64,000 bases of DNA from Micromonospora fulviviridis. Its GTDB lineage: Bacteria > Actinomycetota > Actinomycetes > Mycobacteriales > Micromonosporaceae. A program made the translations under genes and the position numbers. The notes beneath the pieces are model-generated. The model did not search any database. It was not told the origin of the DNA and was given only the letters and a program-made list of their open reading frames with translations. Below, in pieces: positions 7,891 through 16,949 of the stretch (position 1 is its first letter; the number at the start of each line of letters is the position of its first letter). The stretch lies in NCBI RefSeq assembly GCF_014648395.1, contig NZ_BMRA01000006.1:283100-347099 (forward strand). Direction: 5' to 3'.

Positions 7891-7908
7891 GCCCGGCGAC
7901 AACCGGGC
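7891..7908. terminator. Candidate terminator between osmC-like gene and rph
   Basis: A small hairpin (GCCCGG, 6-base loop, CCGGGC) lies inside a wider GGCGCCCGG...CCGGGCGC repeat (7875-7924), between two convergent gene ends. The position is right, but the stem is short. Confidence 0.4.
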
Positions 7909-7939
7909 ACACCCTTCCCGGGCGCGCTGCGCGGGTCGG

Positions 7940-10537
7940 TCAGGACAGGATCTCGACGTACCCGTCGGCTCCGTGCACGCGAATCCGCTGACCGTCCCGG
8001 ATCAGCGTGGTCGCATGCTCCACACCGACGACGGCGGGCAGGCCATACTCCCGGGCGATCACCGCCCCGTGGGTCATGAGGCCGCCCACCTCCGTCACCA
8101 ACCCCTCGACGGCGACGAACAGCGGTGACCAGCTCGGGTCGGTGTAGGGGGTGACCAGGATGTCGCCTGGTTCGAGGTCGGCGTCGGTCATGTCCAGGAT
8201 GACGCGGGCTCGCCCCTCGACGATCCCGCCGGAGACCGGGAGGCCGACCAGCGCGCCGGCCGGCACATCGTCGCGTCGGTACGCCCCGGCGATGCCCTCA
8301 CCCTCCGACGTGAGCACCCGGGGCGGTGTGAGCGTTTGATACCACCTGAACGCGTCCTTCCGCCGGTGGATGAGCTGATCATCCACCTGGTTCGTGCGTA
8401 CGACGTCGTGAAGCTCCTGGAACGTGAGATAGAAGATGTCTTCCTTCTCGCGGAGCACGTCGGCCCGCACGAGGCGCTCGGCCTCTTCCAACAGGGCCTG
8501 CTTGTAGACAAAGGAGCGGCTGATGATGGCGTACTTCGGGTACTCCCGGTAGCCGATGAAGGTCCGGACCCGGTCGATCATCCGCTTGGCCTCGTCGGCT
8601 TTCTGCTCCCCGTCCGGCAGGGCCCACAAGCGTGACAGCACGTCCTGTTCCTTCTTGGCCGCCTCCTGCCGCCCGTGCTCGAAGCGCCGCTTCGCGGCGC
8701 CCGGCTCGAAGAGCTTGATGTTGTCGAGGATCAGGGGCACGAGCGTGGTGGGGCGTTCGCTCCAGCGCGGCCTCGTGATGTCGATCTCGCCGACGCAGCG
8801 CATGCCGTACCGGTCGAGGTAGGCCTCGATGGCGTCGCGCGCCTCGGTCCCGCCCGCGAGCTTCGGCAGCTCGTCCAGGAAGCCGTCGTCCTCGACGCCC
8901 TGCAGGAACGCCACCACCTCCGGGTGCGGGCGGATCACGTCGGCGACGTCGAGCAGCGCCAGTCCCATCTCGGACGTGACGTTGCCGGGGGCGGACAGCG
9001 TGAGGGTGTCAGCCGCGTTCTTCTCGCCCAGCCATTCCTGCAGCTGATCGTTGAGCCACCAGGTGGCCTCCATCCCCGCCATGATCGCCTGCATGCTCAA
9101 CGGATCGCTGAGGACCCGCTTGTGTTCCTGGAAGGCCTCCAGCAGGAAGTCGAACAGCGCCGGCCCGGTCTTCGTCCGGATGTCGCGCCGCAGGGCGGCG
9201 ATGGACGCCTGGCTGCGCTCGATCAGCTCGGTGACGATGGCCGGATCGGTGTCGATCGGAGCGGACGCGCCGCCGGCCGGCGGCCTTACGGGACCCTGAC
9301 CGGGGAGCGACGGGATGAAGTCGCCGCGGTCGATGATGGTCTCCAGCGCGTCCCTGATCAGCGGATCGCCCCTGCCCGCCATCTCCAGGAAGCCGGCGCG
9401 GCTCGCGGGCGAGGCCAGGTGCCGGGTGACGTCGACGAACAGCCTCCCGCCGGCCTCGTGCATCGGCGCCATGGCCGTCAGCTTCCACATGGAGAGCCCC
9501 AGGGGCTTCATGGCGTCCGTCATCATCTGCTGATGACCGACGGAGACGTAGACGTGGTTCTCTCCGTCGCCGGTCTCGGGAACCGGGAACAGTGTGGTGA
9601 TCGGCCGGCTCTGGACGATCTGGAAGTCGTCGTCGACCAGGCACCATTCGATGTCCTGGGGGAGGCCGAAGTGCGCTTCGATCCGCCGGCCCAGCTGCAC
9701 CAGCTGCACGACCTGCGCGTCCGTCAGCGCCGGCTGGTCCTGCCGCTCCGGGTCGATCGCCTGTTCCTTCGTCCCGCCGGCCGGCAGGGCGTGGATGGCG
9801 AGCCGTTTGGTGGCGATCGCCCTGTCGATGATCTCGCCGTCCCGCACCCGGTAGGCGTCCGCGTTCACCAGCCCGGAGACCAGAGCCTCGCCGAGGCCGA
9901 AGCTGGCCTCAACGGAGGCGACCTTCCGGTTGGACGTGACGGGGTCGGCCGTGAACAGGACGCCGGCCGCCTGCGGGAAGACCATCTTCTGCACGACAAC
10001 GGCCATCTGCACCGCGCGGTGGTCGATGCCGTTCCGCTGGCGGTAGGTCACGGCCCGCTCGGTGAAGAGCGAGGCCCAGCACCGGCCGACGTGCCGGAGG
10101 ATCGCCGCCGACCCCATGACGTTCAGGTACGTGTCCTGCTGGCCCGCGAACGAGGCGGTCGGCAGGTCCTCCGCCGTCGCGCTGGATCGGACGGCGTAGG
10201 CGGCTTCCGCACCGAGCCCGGCGAGAGCTCCGGTGATCGCCGCCGCCACGTCGTGGGGGAGGGCGGTCCCTTCGATGGTCCGGCGGATGTCCGCAGTGAG
10301 CGTGCGGATCGCCTCCCGGTCGTCCGGGTTCAGGCGCGACAGCCGATCGAGCCGATCGTCGATCGACGGGGCTTCGGCCATGATCCGGCGGAAGGCGTCC
10401 GTCGTCACGCAGAAGCCGGCTGGCACGCGGATGCCGTCGATGTGCGACAACGCCCCCAGGTGCGCGCCCTTGCCGCCGACGGTCGCGACCTGCGTCTCGT
10501 CGACCTCTCGGAGACCCAGCACGTACTGCTCGATCAT
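7940..10537 (-). CDS. rph: Rifamycin-inactivating phosphotransferase (rifampin phosphotransferase)
   Basis: This 865-residue protein matches Rph in length and domain order. An N-terminal ATP-grasp domain (about 1-320, VGGKGAHLGALS and AYAVRSSATAEDLPTASFAGQQ) is followed by a central rifamycin-binding domain (about 330-750). A C-terminal swivelling phosphohistidine domain carries the catalytic His in GGLMTHGAVIAREYGLPAVV. In this family ATP is converted to AMP, and the beta phosphate passes via His to the C21 hydroxyl of rifamycins. The close relatives PpsA and PPDK have TSHAA-type His motifs instead of MTHGA, which supports Rph. GGAGG lies 8 bases before ATG 10537. Probably induced by rifamycins through the upstream element. 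Confidence 0.92.
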   Translation of the reverse strand: MIEQYVLGLREVDETQVATVGGKGAHLGALSHIDGIRVPAGFCVTTDAFRRIMAEAPSIDDRLDRLSRLNPDDREAIRTLTADIRRTIEGTALPHDVAAAITGALAGLGAEAAYAVRSSATAEDLPTASFAGQQDTYLNVMGSAAILRHVGRCWASLFTERAVTYRQRNGIDHRAVQMAVVVQKMVFPQAAGVLFTADPVTSNRKVASVEASFGLGEALVSGLVNADAYRVRDGEIIDRAIATKRLAIHALPAGGTKEQAIDPERQDQPALTDAQVVQLVQLGRRIEAHFGLPQDIEWCLVDDDFQIVQSRPITTLFPVPETGDGENHVYVSVGHQQMMTDAMKPLGLSMWKLTAMAPMHEAGGRLFVDVTRHLASPASRAGFLEMAGRGDPLIRDALETIIDRGDFIPSLPGQGPVRPPAGGASAPIDTDPAIVTELIERSQASIAALRRDIRTKTGPALFDFLLEAFQEHKRVLSDPLSMQAIMAGMEATWWLNDQLQEWLGEKNAADTLTLSAPGNVTSEMGLALLDVADVIRPHPEVVAFLQGVEDDGFLDELPKLAGGTEARDAIEAYLDRYGMRCVGEIDITRPRWSERPTTLVPLILDNIKLFEPGAAKRRFEHGRQEAAKKEQDVLSRLWALPDGEQKADEAKRMIDRVRTFIGYREYPKYAIISRSFVYKQALLEEAERLVRADVLREKEDIFYLTFQELHDVVRTNQVDDQLIHRRKDAFRWYQTLTPPRVLTSEGEGIAGAYRRDDVPAGALVGLPVSGGIVEGRARVILDMTDADLEPGDILVTPYTDPSWSPLFVAVEGLVTEVGGLMTHGAVIAREYGLPAVVGVEHATTLIRDGQRIRVHGADGYVEILS

Positions 10538-11059
10538 CGCGACACCTCCGAGGGAGCCGTCCTCCGCTGCACTGCACCGGCCGGGCGGATCACGGGCGTC
10601 GCCAGCTCGGTCGAATCTCCTGCGGGCGTCCTCATCACTCCTTGGCTTCCCCTCTGACTGTCGGCCGGCCGCTCCGCCCAGTCTGGCGGCCCGCACACCC
10701 GCATCGCCGCGCCGATCGGCCGCAATCGCACCCCCGGTAACAACACACGCACGTCGTGCCTCAATTCTTCGCCCGTTCCTGGGTCCGGCCGACGATTCTG
10801 CGGCAAGACCCGGGTCTTGCGGCAAGCCCCCCGGTGCGATATACGTTAAAGTGGGATTGCTGTACGTGTTGTTCTCCGCTGAGATGAAGCCGATCTCCTG
10901 AAGCGGTGGCACCTACGGATACAGCCGCGGAAGGAAATCTTCTCCTTCGTCAGCAAGCAAAGGTCTGATGTCGAGCGCGGCCTGGCTGCGAGGTTCCTGT
11001 CGGGTCGACGGATCGACCGCGGCCTGCCGGGGGACAGGGTTGTGGAACTCAGGGGACTC
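10538..11059. other. 522-bp gap: rph leader, rifamycin element and unassigned DNA
   Basis: Nothing clearly protein-coding lies here. The first 275 bases are a putative long 5' leader of rph. It contains a 90-codon open frame (TTG 10806 to TGA 10534) whose stop overlaps the rph start as ATGA, but with mixed third-position composition and a rare TTA codon. At 10812-10830 is the rifamycin-element-like 19-mer, next to a locally AT-rich stretch (10838-10851). From about 10860 to 11059 I see no motif beyond short repeats. Confidence 0.6.
10812..10830 (-). promoter_or_regulatory. Rifamycin-associated element (RAE)-like 19-mer
   Basis: On the rph-coding strand the sequence is GGGGCTTGCCGCAAGACCC, an inverted repeat with arms GGG(G/T)CTTGC. 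From memory it has the length and form of the RAE, the 19-bp element found upstream of rifamycin-inducible resistance genes in actinobacteria. A third half-site (CGGCAAGACCC, 10801-10811) adjoins it, making an extra 18-bp perfect palindrome at 10803-10820. An AT-rich -10-like TATATC (10843-10838) ends 7 bases upstream on the same strand. Confidence 0.8.
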
Positions 11060-11548
11060 CTACCCGGCGACGTGCTCGGCGCCGGTCCGGGGCTCCAGGA
11101 CGACCACCGCGGTCTCGGACGACCGCAGCGCCGCGTAGGCGTCGAGGTTCGCGTCGATTTCGCGCCAGCGGGCCCACAGCCGCGACCGCTCGTCGCCTGT
11201 CGCGGCGCGCCCACGTACCAGGCGTCGCCCGTCGACCAGGTCGACGGCCGCATCCGGATGCGTCCGCAGGTTGAGCCACCAGGCGGGCTCACCCTCACCC
11301 CATCCATTCATCGCCAGCGAGATCAGATTCGGCCCATCCTCCAGGTACGCGATGATGACGCTGCGCTGCCGGCCGGTGCGGCGCCCGGTCGTGGACAGCC
11401 GCAGCGTGCCCCAGCGGTTGGCGCGGGGCCGCCAGAGTCCGACCCGGCCGCCGAAGACCCGGTACAGGCCCCGGTGCACCGACCAGGCCAGCCGAATGAA
11501 CCAGCGCGGTGGGAGCCTCGGTTTTCCTGCCTGGTTCTCGTCCGACAT
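11060..11548 (-). CDS. Nitroreductase/deazaflavin (F420)-dependent oxidoreductase, Ddn family
   Basis: This 162-residue protein belongs to the split beta-barrel FDOR/Ddn family. Features include LRLSTTGRRTGRQRSVIIAY, the cofactor-phosphate contact region, then GWGEGEPAWWLNLRTHPDA, a family hallmark, and a short C-terminal helix (SRLWARWREIDANLDAYAAL). Members use F420H2 (or in some groups only bind it) to reduce quinones or xenobiotics. The start at 11548 has GGGAGG at good spacing. It lies upstream of rph on the same strand but 522 bases away, so probably has its own transcript. Confidence 0.85.
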   Translation of the reverse strand: MSDENQAGKPRLPPRWFIRLAWSVHRGLYRVFGGRVGLWRPRANRWGTLRLSTTGRRTGRQRSVIIAYLEDGPNLISLAMNGWGEGEPAWWLNLRTHPDAAVDLVDGRRLVRGRAATGDERSRLWARWREIDANLDAYAALRSSETAVVVLEPRTGAEHVAG

Positions 11549-11734
11549 GACGACCTCCCACACCTTCAAGGCGATGGTACGAACAGGACGCCAGCCGCAG
11601 TATCGAGCACGTCTGATGCCACCTGTGGCAGCATCAGGACCGTACGACGCGCCCTTCCGACAGGCTGACTGGCGGACTCGTGCCCCCGTCTCGCGGTGCT
11701 GGGCCAGACCGTTCTGTGGGAGGTAGGGGGAGGC

Positions 11735-12094
11735 ATGGCACTGGGGCCGGTGCTGGTGATCGGTATCGATCCCATGAGGATCCCGGGCTGGGATCCGGAG
11801 CCGGTTGTGGCGGCGATAGCGCGTGGTCAGGCCCGTTTCGGCGATCACGGTATCGAGGCGGATCTGTGCTTGGTGGTGCCCGACGAGAACCCCGAGAAAG
11901 CGATCGTCGAGGCGCTGACCCGAAAGGACTACGCCTGCGTGGTGGTCGGGGGCGGCATCCGCAAGCACGAGCCGTTGCTCGAGATCTTCGAGAAGGTGGT
12001 CAACCTGGTTCGGCAGCATGCTCCCGGCGCGGCCATCGCCTTCAACAGCAGCCCTGCGGACACCGCCGACGCCGCGCTGCGGTGGCTGCGGTAG
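11735..12094 (+). CDS. Conserved hypothetical protein, alpha/beta fold
   Basis: This 119-residue protein has alternating strands and helices (PVLVIGIDPMRIPGWDPEPV; CVVVGGGIRKHEPLLEIFEK), suggesting a small Rossmann-like domain. I do not recognise a named family. A strong ribosome site (GGGGGAGG) precedes the ATG at 11735, which rules out the longer open frame that begins at 11696. No adjacent gene on the same strand is close enough to define an operon. Confidence 0.7.
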   Translation: MALGPVLVIGIDPMRIPGWDPEPVVAAIARGQARFGDHGIEADLCLVVPDENPEKAIVEALTRKDYACVVVGGGIRKHEPLLEIFEKVVNLVRQHAPGAAIAFNSSPADTADAALRWLR

Positions 12095-12257
12095 GCCGGC
12101 AGGACACCGCGTCCGCCCGCGCCGTCGAGGCCGGTCGGCAGGGCGCGCGACGCAAGGCGCTCTCATGCCGCGGAGGCCGGAACTCCCGTCACCTCACTGC
12201 GCGGGGCCGGCCCGCGTGCCGTGTTCCGAGGTCATCAGTGTCGGGAGAGGATGAGGC

Positions 12258-12854
12258 GTGAGGGCGATCCTTTCGACACAGCCCGCCATCCCCGCCGGAA
12301 CCCTCGCCGCCAGCCCGCAACCGATGCTTCGCGCCCCGGGTGGCCTGCTCCTGCGCCCCTGGGAGCCTTCCGACGCAGCGGTCTTTCTCGCTGCCTACCA
12401 GGACCCGGACATCCAGCACTGGCACACGCGCCAACCCGCGTCCGAAGACCAGGTCCGTGAGTGGTTCGATCACTATCGCAAGGCCTGGACGCAGGAGACC
12501 GGCGCCAGTTGGGCAGTGACCCGCGGCGGGGGCCAGGTGCTGGGACGCATCGCCATGGGCGGGATGAATCTCGACGACGGTGTCGCGGGGTGCGCCTACT
12601 GGGTGCTTCCCGCCGCCCGTGGAGCAGGTGTGGCCTCCCGCGCGCTGACGGCCTTGAGCGTCTGGGCGCTGGGCGAGGCTGGTTTCCACCGCCTGCATCT
12701 GGATCACTCGACCCGAAACCTTGCCTCCTGTCGAGTCGCGGTCAAGGCCGGCTTCCTCCTGGAAGGCACCAAGCGCAGCGACGCCGTCCACTCCGACGGC
12801 CGGCACGACATGCACCTGCACGCCCGCATCCGGGGCGACAAGCAACTCGCCTGA
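12258..12854 (+). CDS. GNAT-family N-acetyltransferase (RimJ/RimL type)
   Basis: This 198-residue protein has the RimJ/RimL organisation: LLLRPWEPSDAAVFLAAYQD at the N-terminus, a central strand pair, then the acetyl-CoA motif YWVLPAARGAGVASRALTAL and the end motif HLDHSTRNLASCRVAVKAGF. Relatives acetylate ribosomal N-termini, aminoglycoside-like or other amines; the substrate here is unknown. GTG 12258 is preceded by GGAGAGG at suitable distance. Confidence 0.87.
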   Translation: MRAILSTQPAIPAGTLAASPQPMLRAPGGLLLRPWEPSDAAVFLAAYQDPDIQHWHTRQPASEDQVREWFDHYRKAWTQETGASWAVTRGGGQVLGRIAMGGMNLDDGVAGCAYWVLPAARGAGVASRALTALSVWALGEAGFHRLHLDHSTRNLASCRVAVKAGFLLEGTKRSDAVHSDGRHDMHLHARIRGDKQLA

Positions 12855-12925
12855 TGTCGCCAGCCAGGGGCCGCCCGTGGGGTGCTGGTCGAGCGCCCCG
12901 AGGCCCGCGCCGCGTGGATGTGACG

Positions 12926-13876
12926 TCACCGTAGGCGGTCGACCAGATTGGCGACGTCGGCGAAGACCCGGTCTCCGGCCGCCGCCGCGGCGGGCGAGAC
13001 GGTGTCGAGGGTGAGGAATCCGTGCACCATCCCGGCCTCGCAGCGGTGCCGGACCGGAACGTCCGCGGCCGCCAGCCGGGCGGCGTACGCGTCGCCCTCA
13101 TCCCGGAGCGGATCGTGCTCCGCGGTGACCACGACGGCGGGCGGCAGCCCGCTGACGTCGGCGGCGAACACGGGACTGACCTGGGCGTCGGCGCGTCGGG
13201 AGGGGTCCGGGACCCACTGCTCGACCCCCCACGCGACGTCGTCGGTGGTCAGGTCCCAACCGGTGGCCTTCGTCCGCGCGCTGGGCGAGGAGAGTGTCAG
13301 ATCGGTGTTGGGATACACCAGGATCTGACCGTCCGGCAGTGGTCCGCCCTCGTCGCGCAGGCGCAGGCAGGCGAGCGCGGCGAGGTTTCCGCCGGAGCTG
13401 TCGCCCATGACGACCGTCGGGCCCTCGATGCCGGCGCTCGCACCCCCGCCGGTCGCCGCCCACCGGATGACGTCGACGCAGTCGTCGACCGCGGCCGGCC
13501 ACGGGTGCTCCGGAGCCCGTCGGAAGTCGACGCTCAGCACGGCCGTACCGGTCGTGAGCGCCAGGCGGCGACACGCCCGGTCGTGCGACTCGAGATCGCC
13601 GATCGTCCACATTCCGCCGTGGATGAACACCACCAGCGGCTGGGCCGCGGGCGACGGCCGGTAGAGGCGCGCACCCACGCCGGCCGGACCGACCGTCAGA
13701 TCCTCGACCCGGGCGACCTCGGGGCCCGGTGGCCGGGCCTCGACGCGAAGCCGTTGCGCGCGTCGCAGGGCCGCCGCTCCCACCGCACGGGCGGGAGGGC
13801 CGGGATCCTGCCGGACGGCCTCGACGAAGGCGGCGAGTTCGGCGTCGGCCAGCGGGGAACTGATCGGTTCGGCCAT
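12926..13876 (-). CDS. Alpha/beta hydrolase fold-3 esterase (HSL family)
   Basis: This 316-residue cytoplasmic esterase of the hormone-sensitive-lipase family has the oxyanion-hole HGG (VVFIHGGMWTIGDLESHD), nucleophile Ser in GDSSGGN, catalytic Asp in EHDPLRDEGD and catalytic His in MVHGF, in that order. Members hydrolyse short-chain acyl esters. The ATG at 13876 gives the family N-terminus; a longer frame to 13966 is possible but unsupported. It is convergent with the acetyltransferase gene. Confidence 0.88.
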   Translation of the reverse strand: MAEPISSPLADAELAAFVEAVRQDPGPPARAVGAAALRRAQRLRVEARPPGPEVARVEDLTVGPAGVGARLYRPSPAAQPLVVFIHGGMWTIGDLESHDRACRRLALTTGTAVLSVDFRRAPEHPWPAAVDDCVDVIRWAATGGGASAGIEGPTVVMGDSSGGNLAALACLRLRDEGGPLPDGQILVYPNTDLTLSSPSARTKATGWDLTTDDVAWGVEQWVPDPSRRADAQVSPVFAADVSGLPPAVVVTAEHDPLRDEGDAYAARLAAADVPVRHRCEAGMVHGFLTLDTVSPAAAAAGDRVFADVANLVDRLR

Positions 13877-14013
13877 GCGGGCAAGGATCCCATGATCCCG
13901 TTCCGTCCGGTCGGAGATGACCGCCAGGTCACGAGCCCGCCCTCGCCCCTGCTCGATCCGACTCACGCCGATCCACCAGTTACAGACTCCGCGCGGGTGT
14001 CGGCGCCTGACTG

Positions 14014-14235
14014 TCAGTCGTAGAGCTCAGGCCGCCAGAGAGCCTCTTCCCTGCGATCCCTCTCCGGTGGAGCCTGAAGCAGCGGATGGTCCCTTAGCCG
14101 GCGAGATCGTTTCCTGGTCAGGCCGTGCCGTAGCCGCCGGAAGCCCTCCGGGAGGCGGACGCAGATCCAGAGCAGGGCCAGCGACGCCGCAAGCATGAGC
14201 AGGGCGATGCACATGAGGCTGCCGAGCGGGCTCAC
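14014..14235 (-). CDS. Small single-pass membrane protein, hypothetical
   Basis: A 73-residue open frame from GTG 14235. Residues about 5-28 form one hydrophobic helix (LMCIALLMLAASLALLWICV), followed by a basic, arginine-rich tail. Third-position GC is high in the first half and weaker in the tail. Family unknown. The clear membrane-helix design supports it, but the weak start context and short length leave doubt. Confidence 0.5.
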   Translation of the reverse strand: MSPLGSLMCIALLMLAASLALLWICVRLPEGFRRLRHGLTRKRSRRLRDHPLLQAPPERDRREEALWRPELYD

Positions 14236-14295
14236 CAGCGGCTTCCCGACGGCAGCGAAGCGGGGGATCGGCGTACCGGCACGAGAGCCAGTGTC

Positions 14296-14967
14296 CTACC
14301 TGTCGTGCTGGCGGCGCACCATCTCGGTGATCCAGACGGGCGCGAACGGAGAGGTGCAGCCCGGGGAGGTCGGGTAGTCCTTGAGCACCGCCAGGCGCTC
14401 GCCGATGTCGATCGCGCGGGCGCGGTGCTCGGGGTGCTCGATCCCGATCTGCGCCAGGCAGTGGTTCATCGCCCACTGCAGGCGATCCGGGGCGTCCTTC
14501 ATCTCCGCCTCGATGACGTCGAGCAGCGCTGCGAGGTCGAGGCCCTCGGGCTTCCTCGCCACGCGGTCGGTGGTCAGCGCCCAGCCGGCGCTCGCGACCA
14601 CCGGGTCCGGATCGGCGAACCAGGCCCGTCGTAGCTCTTCGGAGTGCGGGTTCTTCTTCACCACGTTGTTCACGAGCCAGTCGTGCACCTTGGGCGTGCG
14701 CGCCTCGCGCAGCATGGCGTCCAACTCGTCACGCGCGAACGCCTTCGGGCGGCAGATAAGGATCGCCAGCAGCCTCGCCGCGGTGTCACCCGTCTCCCAG
14801 AGCTGGCACGCCAGTTCCTGCTGCGTCTTCAGCCGCTTCGCGAGCGCGCGCAGCTTGCCGAGGTTCACGCCGTGGTCGTCACCGTGTCTCTCGTTCACCG
14901 CGCGGGTCTTCGGGTCTTCCAACTCGGCCAGTTCGGCCATCACCTCGGCCAGCGTCGTGTCGGCCAT
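14296..14967 (-). CDS. DNA alkylation repair family protein (AlkD-like HEAT repeats)
   Basis: This 223-residue all-helical protein begins MADTTLAEVMAELAELEDPK and contains repeated helix pairs of HEAT type (EELRRAWFADPDPVVASAGW; APDRLQWAMNHCLAQIGIEH). It matches the PF08713-type DNA alkylation repair group, whose AlkC/AlkD members excise 3- and 7-alkylpurines. GGGAGG precedes the ATG at 14967. It is distinct from the second AlkD-like gene at 19.5-20.2 kb, so this strain has two divergent members nearby. Confidence 0.82.
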   Translation of the reverse strand: MADTTLAEVMAELAELEDPKTRAVNERHGDDHGVNLGKLRALAKRLKTQQELACQLWETGDTAARLLAILICRPKAFARDELDAMLREARTPKVHDWLVNNVVKKNPHSEELRRAWFADPDPVVASAGWALTTDRVARKPEGLDLAALLDVIEAEMKDAPDRLQWAMNHCLAQIGIEHPEHRARAIDIGERLAVLKDYPTSPGCTSPFAPVWITEMVRRQHDR

Positions 14968-15144
14968 CTCCACCTCCCGCCCCGTCAGATGCGAGTCGCA
15001 GCCTACGACGGGGAACACCCCGGGTCGCACCACGCCGACCGCGGCGACACGCCCAGTCGTATTGACACCCTCACCCACCGCGAGCAGATTCCCGGTGAGC
15101 CCGGTCGGTCGCGGCCGGGGCGTCCGCGCGGAAGGACGATCGCC

Positions 15145-15672
15145 ATGCACAAGATCAGGTTCACCGGCCGGGCCAGGACCGCGTCGGCGGTGGCGCTGCT
15201 CGCGCCGTCGCTCGTGCTCGCGGCGGGGCCGACGCCGGCGTACGCCGCGGAGACCACCACCCGGATCCTCCGGGCCCCGCTGGACCTCTCCGTCGTCCTG
15301 CCCTGCGCCAACGGCGGTCTCGGCGAGGTCGTGAACTTCGACGGCACGTTCTCCGAGTTGTACCACGTGACCGTCGACGAGACCGGCGGCTTCCACGTGC
15401 ACATCGTCGAGACCCAGTCGGACGTGCACGGCGTCGGTGCGACGACCGGGGACCGGTACGTCAGCACCCGCGTCAACCTCTTCGTCTACAACCAGGGCTC
15501 CGGTGGGCTGCCGATCACCTCCACCCAGCAACTGGTCTTCCGGATCGTGGGGCCGGGGGCGGGCAACGACGCCTCGCTCCGGATCACGAACCACACCACC
15601 CTCAACGCCGACGGCACCGTGACGGTCGCCTTCGACACGTACACGGCGGAGTGCGAGCCCACCACGCCCTGA
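15145..15672 (+). CDS. Secreted hypothetical protein
   Basis: This 175-residue protein has a Sec signal peptide: a basic start (MHKIRFTGRAR), a hydrophobic stretch (about 14-29) and an AYA-AE cleavage site near residue 35. The mature part is beta-rich with two cysteines, one near each end (PCANGG and ECEP), likely disulfide-bonded. I know no function. GGAAGGA precedes the start at suitable spacing. Confidence 0.75.
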   Translation: MHKIRFTGRARTASAVALLAPSLVLAAGPTPAYAAETTTRILRAPLDLSVVLPCANGGLGEVVNFDGTFSELYHVTVDETGGFHVHIVETQSDVHGVGATTGDRYVSTRVNLFVYNQGSGGLPITSTQQLVFRIVGPGAGNDASLRITNHTTLNADGTVTVAFDTYTAECEPTTP

Positions 15673-15862
15673 CCCGCCGGGCCCGCAGGTCTGTGGCGAC
15701 AGGGGACAGCCACTGCTGACCCAGGGTGAGAGATATGATCAGGTTGTGACCTTCTGCCGCCCTTGTCCAGCCGGCCGGCCGCCTCAGGCGCCAGGGGACA
15801 GGCGGCGCGCGTTCTCATCGGGAACGCGGCGTGGTGGGGTCACGGGTTAGGGAGGTGGCGCG

Positions 15863-16756
15863 GTGAACGCTGGGAACGTCAGGCGAGTCGTGGTGGGTTA
15901 CGACGGGTCTCCGGCCGCGAGCGCGGCGATCGAAGCCGGGGCGCTGCTGTTTCCTGGTGCTCAGGCATGGATCGCGCATCTGTGGACGCCTCCCTTCGCC
16001 AGCGAGGAGTTGCGGCGGCGGCTGTGGACGGGCACCCGCAACATCAACGTTTTCGTGCAGGCCGTCGAGAGGGAGGGCGGTCGTGAGGCGGACCGGCTGA
16101 CGTCGATGGGCGTGATGCTGGCGCGAGCCGCGGGCTGGGACGCGGAGCCCCTGGTGTGCCGCAGCTACGGCGGGGAAGGGCTGCAACTGGCCGAGCTGGC
16201 CGACGAGAAGCAGGCGGATGTGCTGCTGATCGGCTCCCGGGGGTTGGGCGGTGCGCGGGCGGTGCTCGGCAGTGTGTCGGACATGGCTGTGCACTACAGC
16301 CCCCGTCCTGTGCTGGTGGTGCCCCACCCGCTGCTGACCGACGAGTTCGCCGCCCTCGACGCCGGGCCGGTCGTGGTCGGCTGGGACTCCTCGGCCAGCG
16401 CCGCGGCTGCACTCACCACCGCCCAACGGCTGTTCCCCGACCGTGAGGTCGTTCCGGTCTCCATCGACAGCGGCAGCGGCGATGACAGCGAGGACGGTCC
16501 TGCGGTGGCGGCCACCGGCGAGCAGCCCGTGACCACCGTGCGCGTGCGCGCCGGAATCGGGGCGCCCGGACGGGCGGTGGCCGACGCGCTGGCCGCGGTC
16601 GCGGCGGACCGGAAGGCCGGCCTGATCGTGGTCGGCTCGCGCGGACGATCGGCCGTACGCAAGATCCTGCTCGGCAGCGTCGCCATGGCCACCCTGCACC
16701 GCGCCCACCGGCCCGTCCTGGTGGTGCCCCAGGTTCCTGCCGACGAAGCCGAATAG
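15863..16756 (+). CDS. Universal stress protein with two USP domains
   Basis: This 297-residue protein is a tandem of two USP domains. Domain 1 spans about 5-150 (VVVGYDGSPAASAAI ... LLIGSRGLGGARAVLGSVSD) and domain 2 about 165-295 (VVVGWDSSASAAAAL ... IVVGSRGRSAVRKILLGSVA). Both copies keep the ATP-binding GxRGxxxxxxxLGS motif. Such USPs respond to hypoxia, starvation or redox stress. GTG 15863 has a perfect GGGAGG site upstream. Confidence 0.92.
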   Translation: MNAGNVRRVVVGYDGSPAASAAIEAGALLFPGAQAWIAHLWTPPFASEELRRRLWTGTRNINVFVQAVEREGGREADRLTSMGVMLARAAGWDAEPLVCRSYGGEGLQLAELADEKQADVLLIGSRGLGGARAVLGSVSDMAVHYSPRPVLVVPHPLLTDEFAALDAGPVVVGWDSSASAAAALTTAQRLFPDREVVPVSIDSGSGDDSEDGPAVAATGEQPVTTVRVRAGIGAPGRAVADALAAVAADRKAGLIVVGSRGRSAVRKILLGSVAMATLHRAHRPVLVVPQVPADEAE

Positions 16757-16949
16757 GGGAACGCCCGCTCCTACGGTGCGGCCATCACCACCACCGATCA
16801 CCCGGCCATCCTTTCCGATCAGGTCCGCAGTCGCCCTCGACACGAGACCGGCGTTACGTCGGGTCGGCCGGGCCGGCGCGCATCCCAGTTCAGGCACTCA
16901 TCTCGCGTACCGGCTCTCGCCGGCCGGAACCGGGGCGGCTCCCGCCGGG

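Noticed and set aside
10803..10820. The 18-bp palindrome at the rifamycin element as a transcription terminator
   Set aside because: It overlaps the 19-mer element and stands just after a -10-like hexamer, with no gene ending nearby. A regulatory role fits better.
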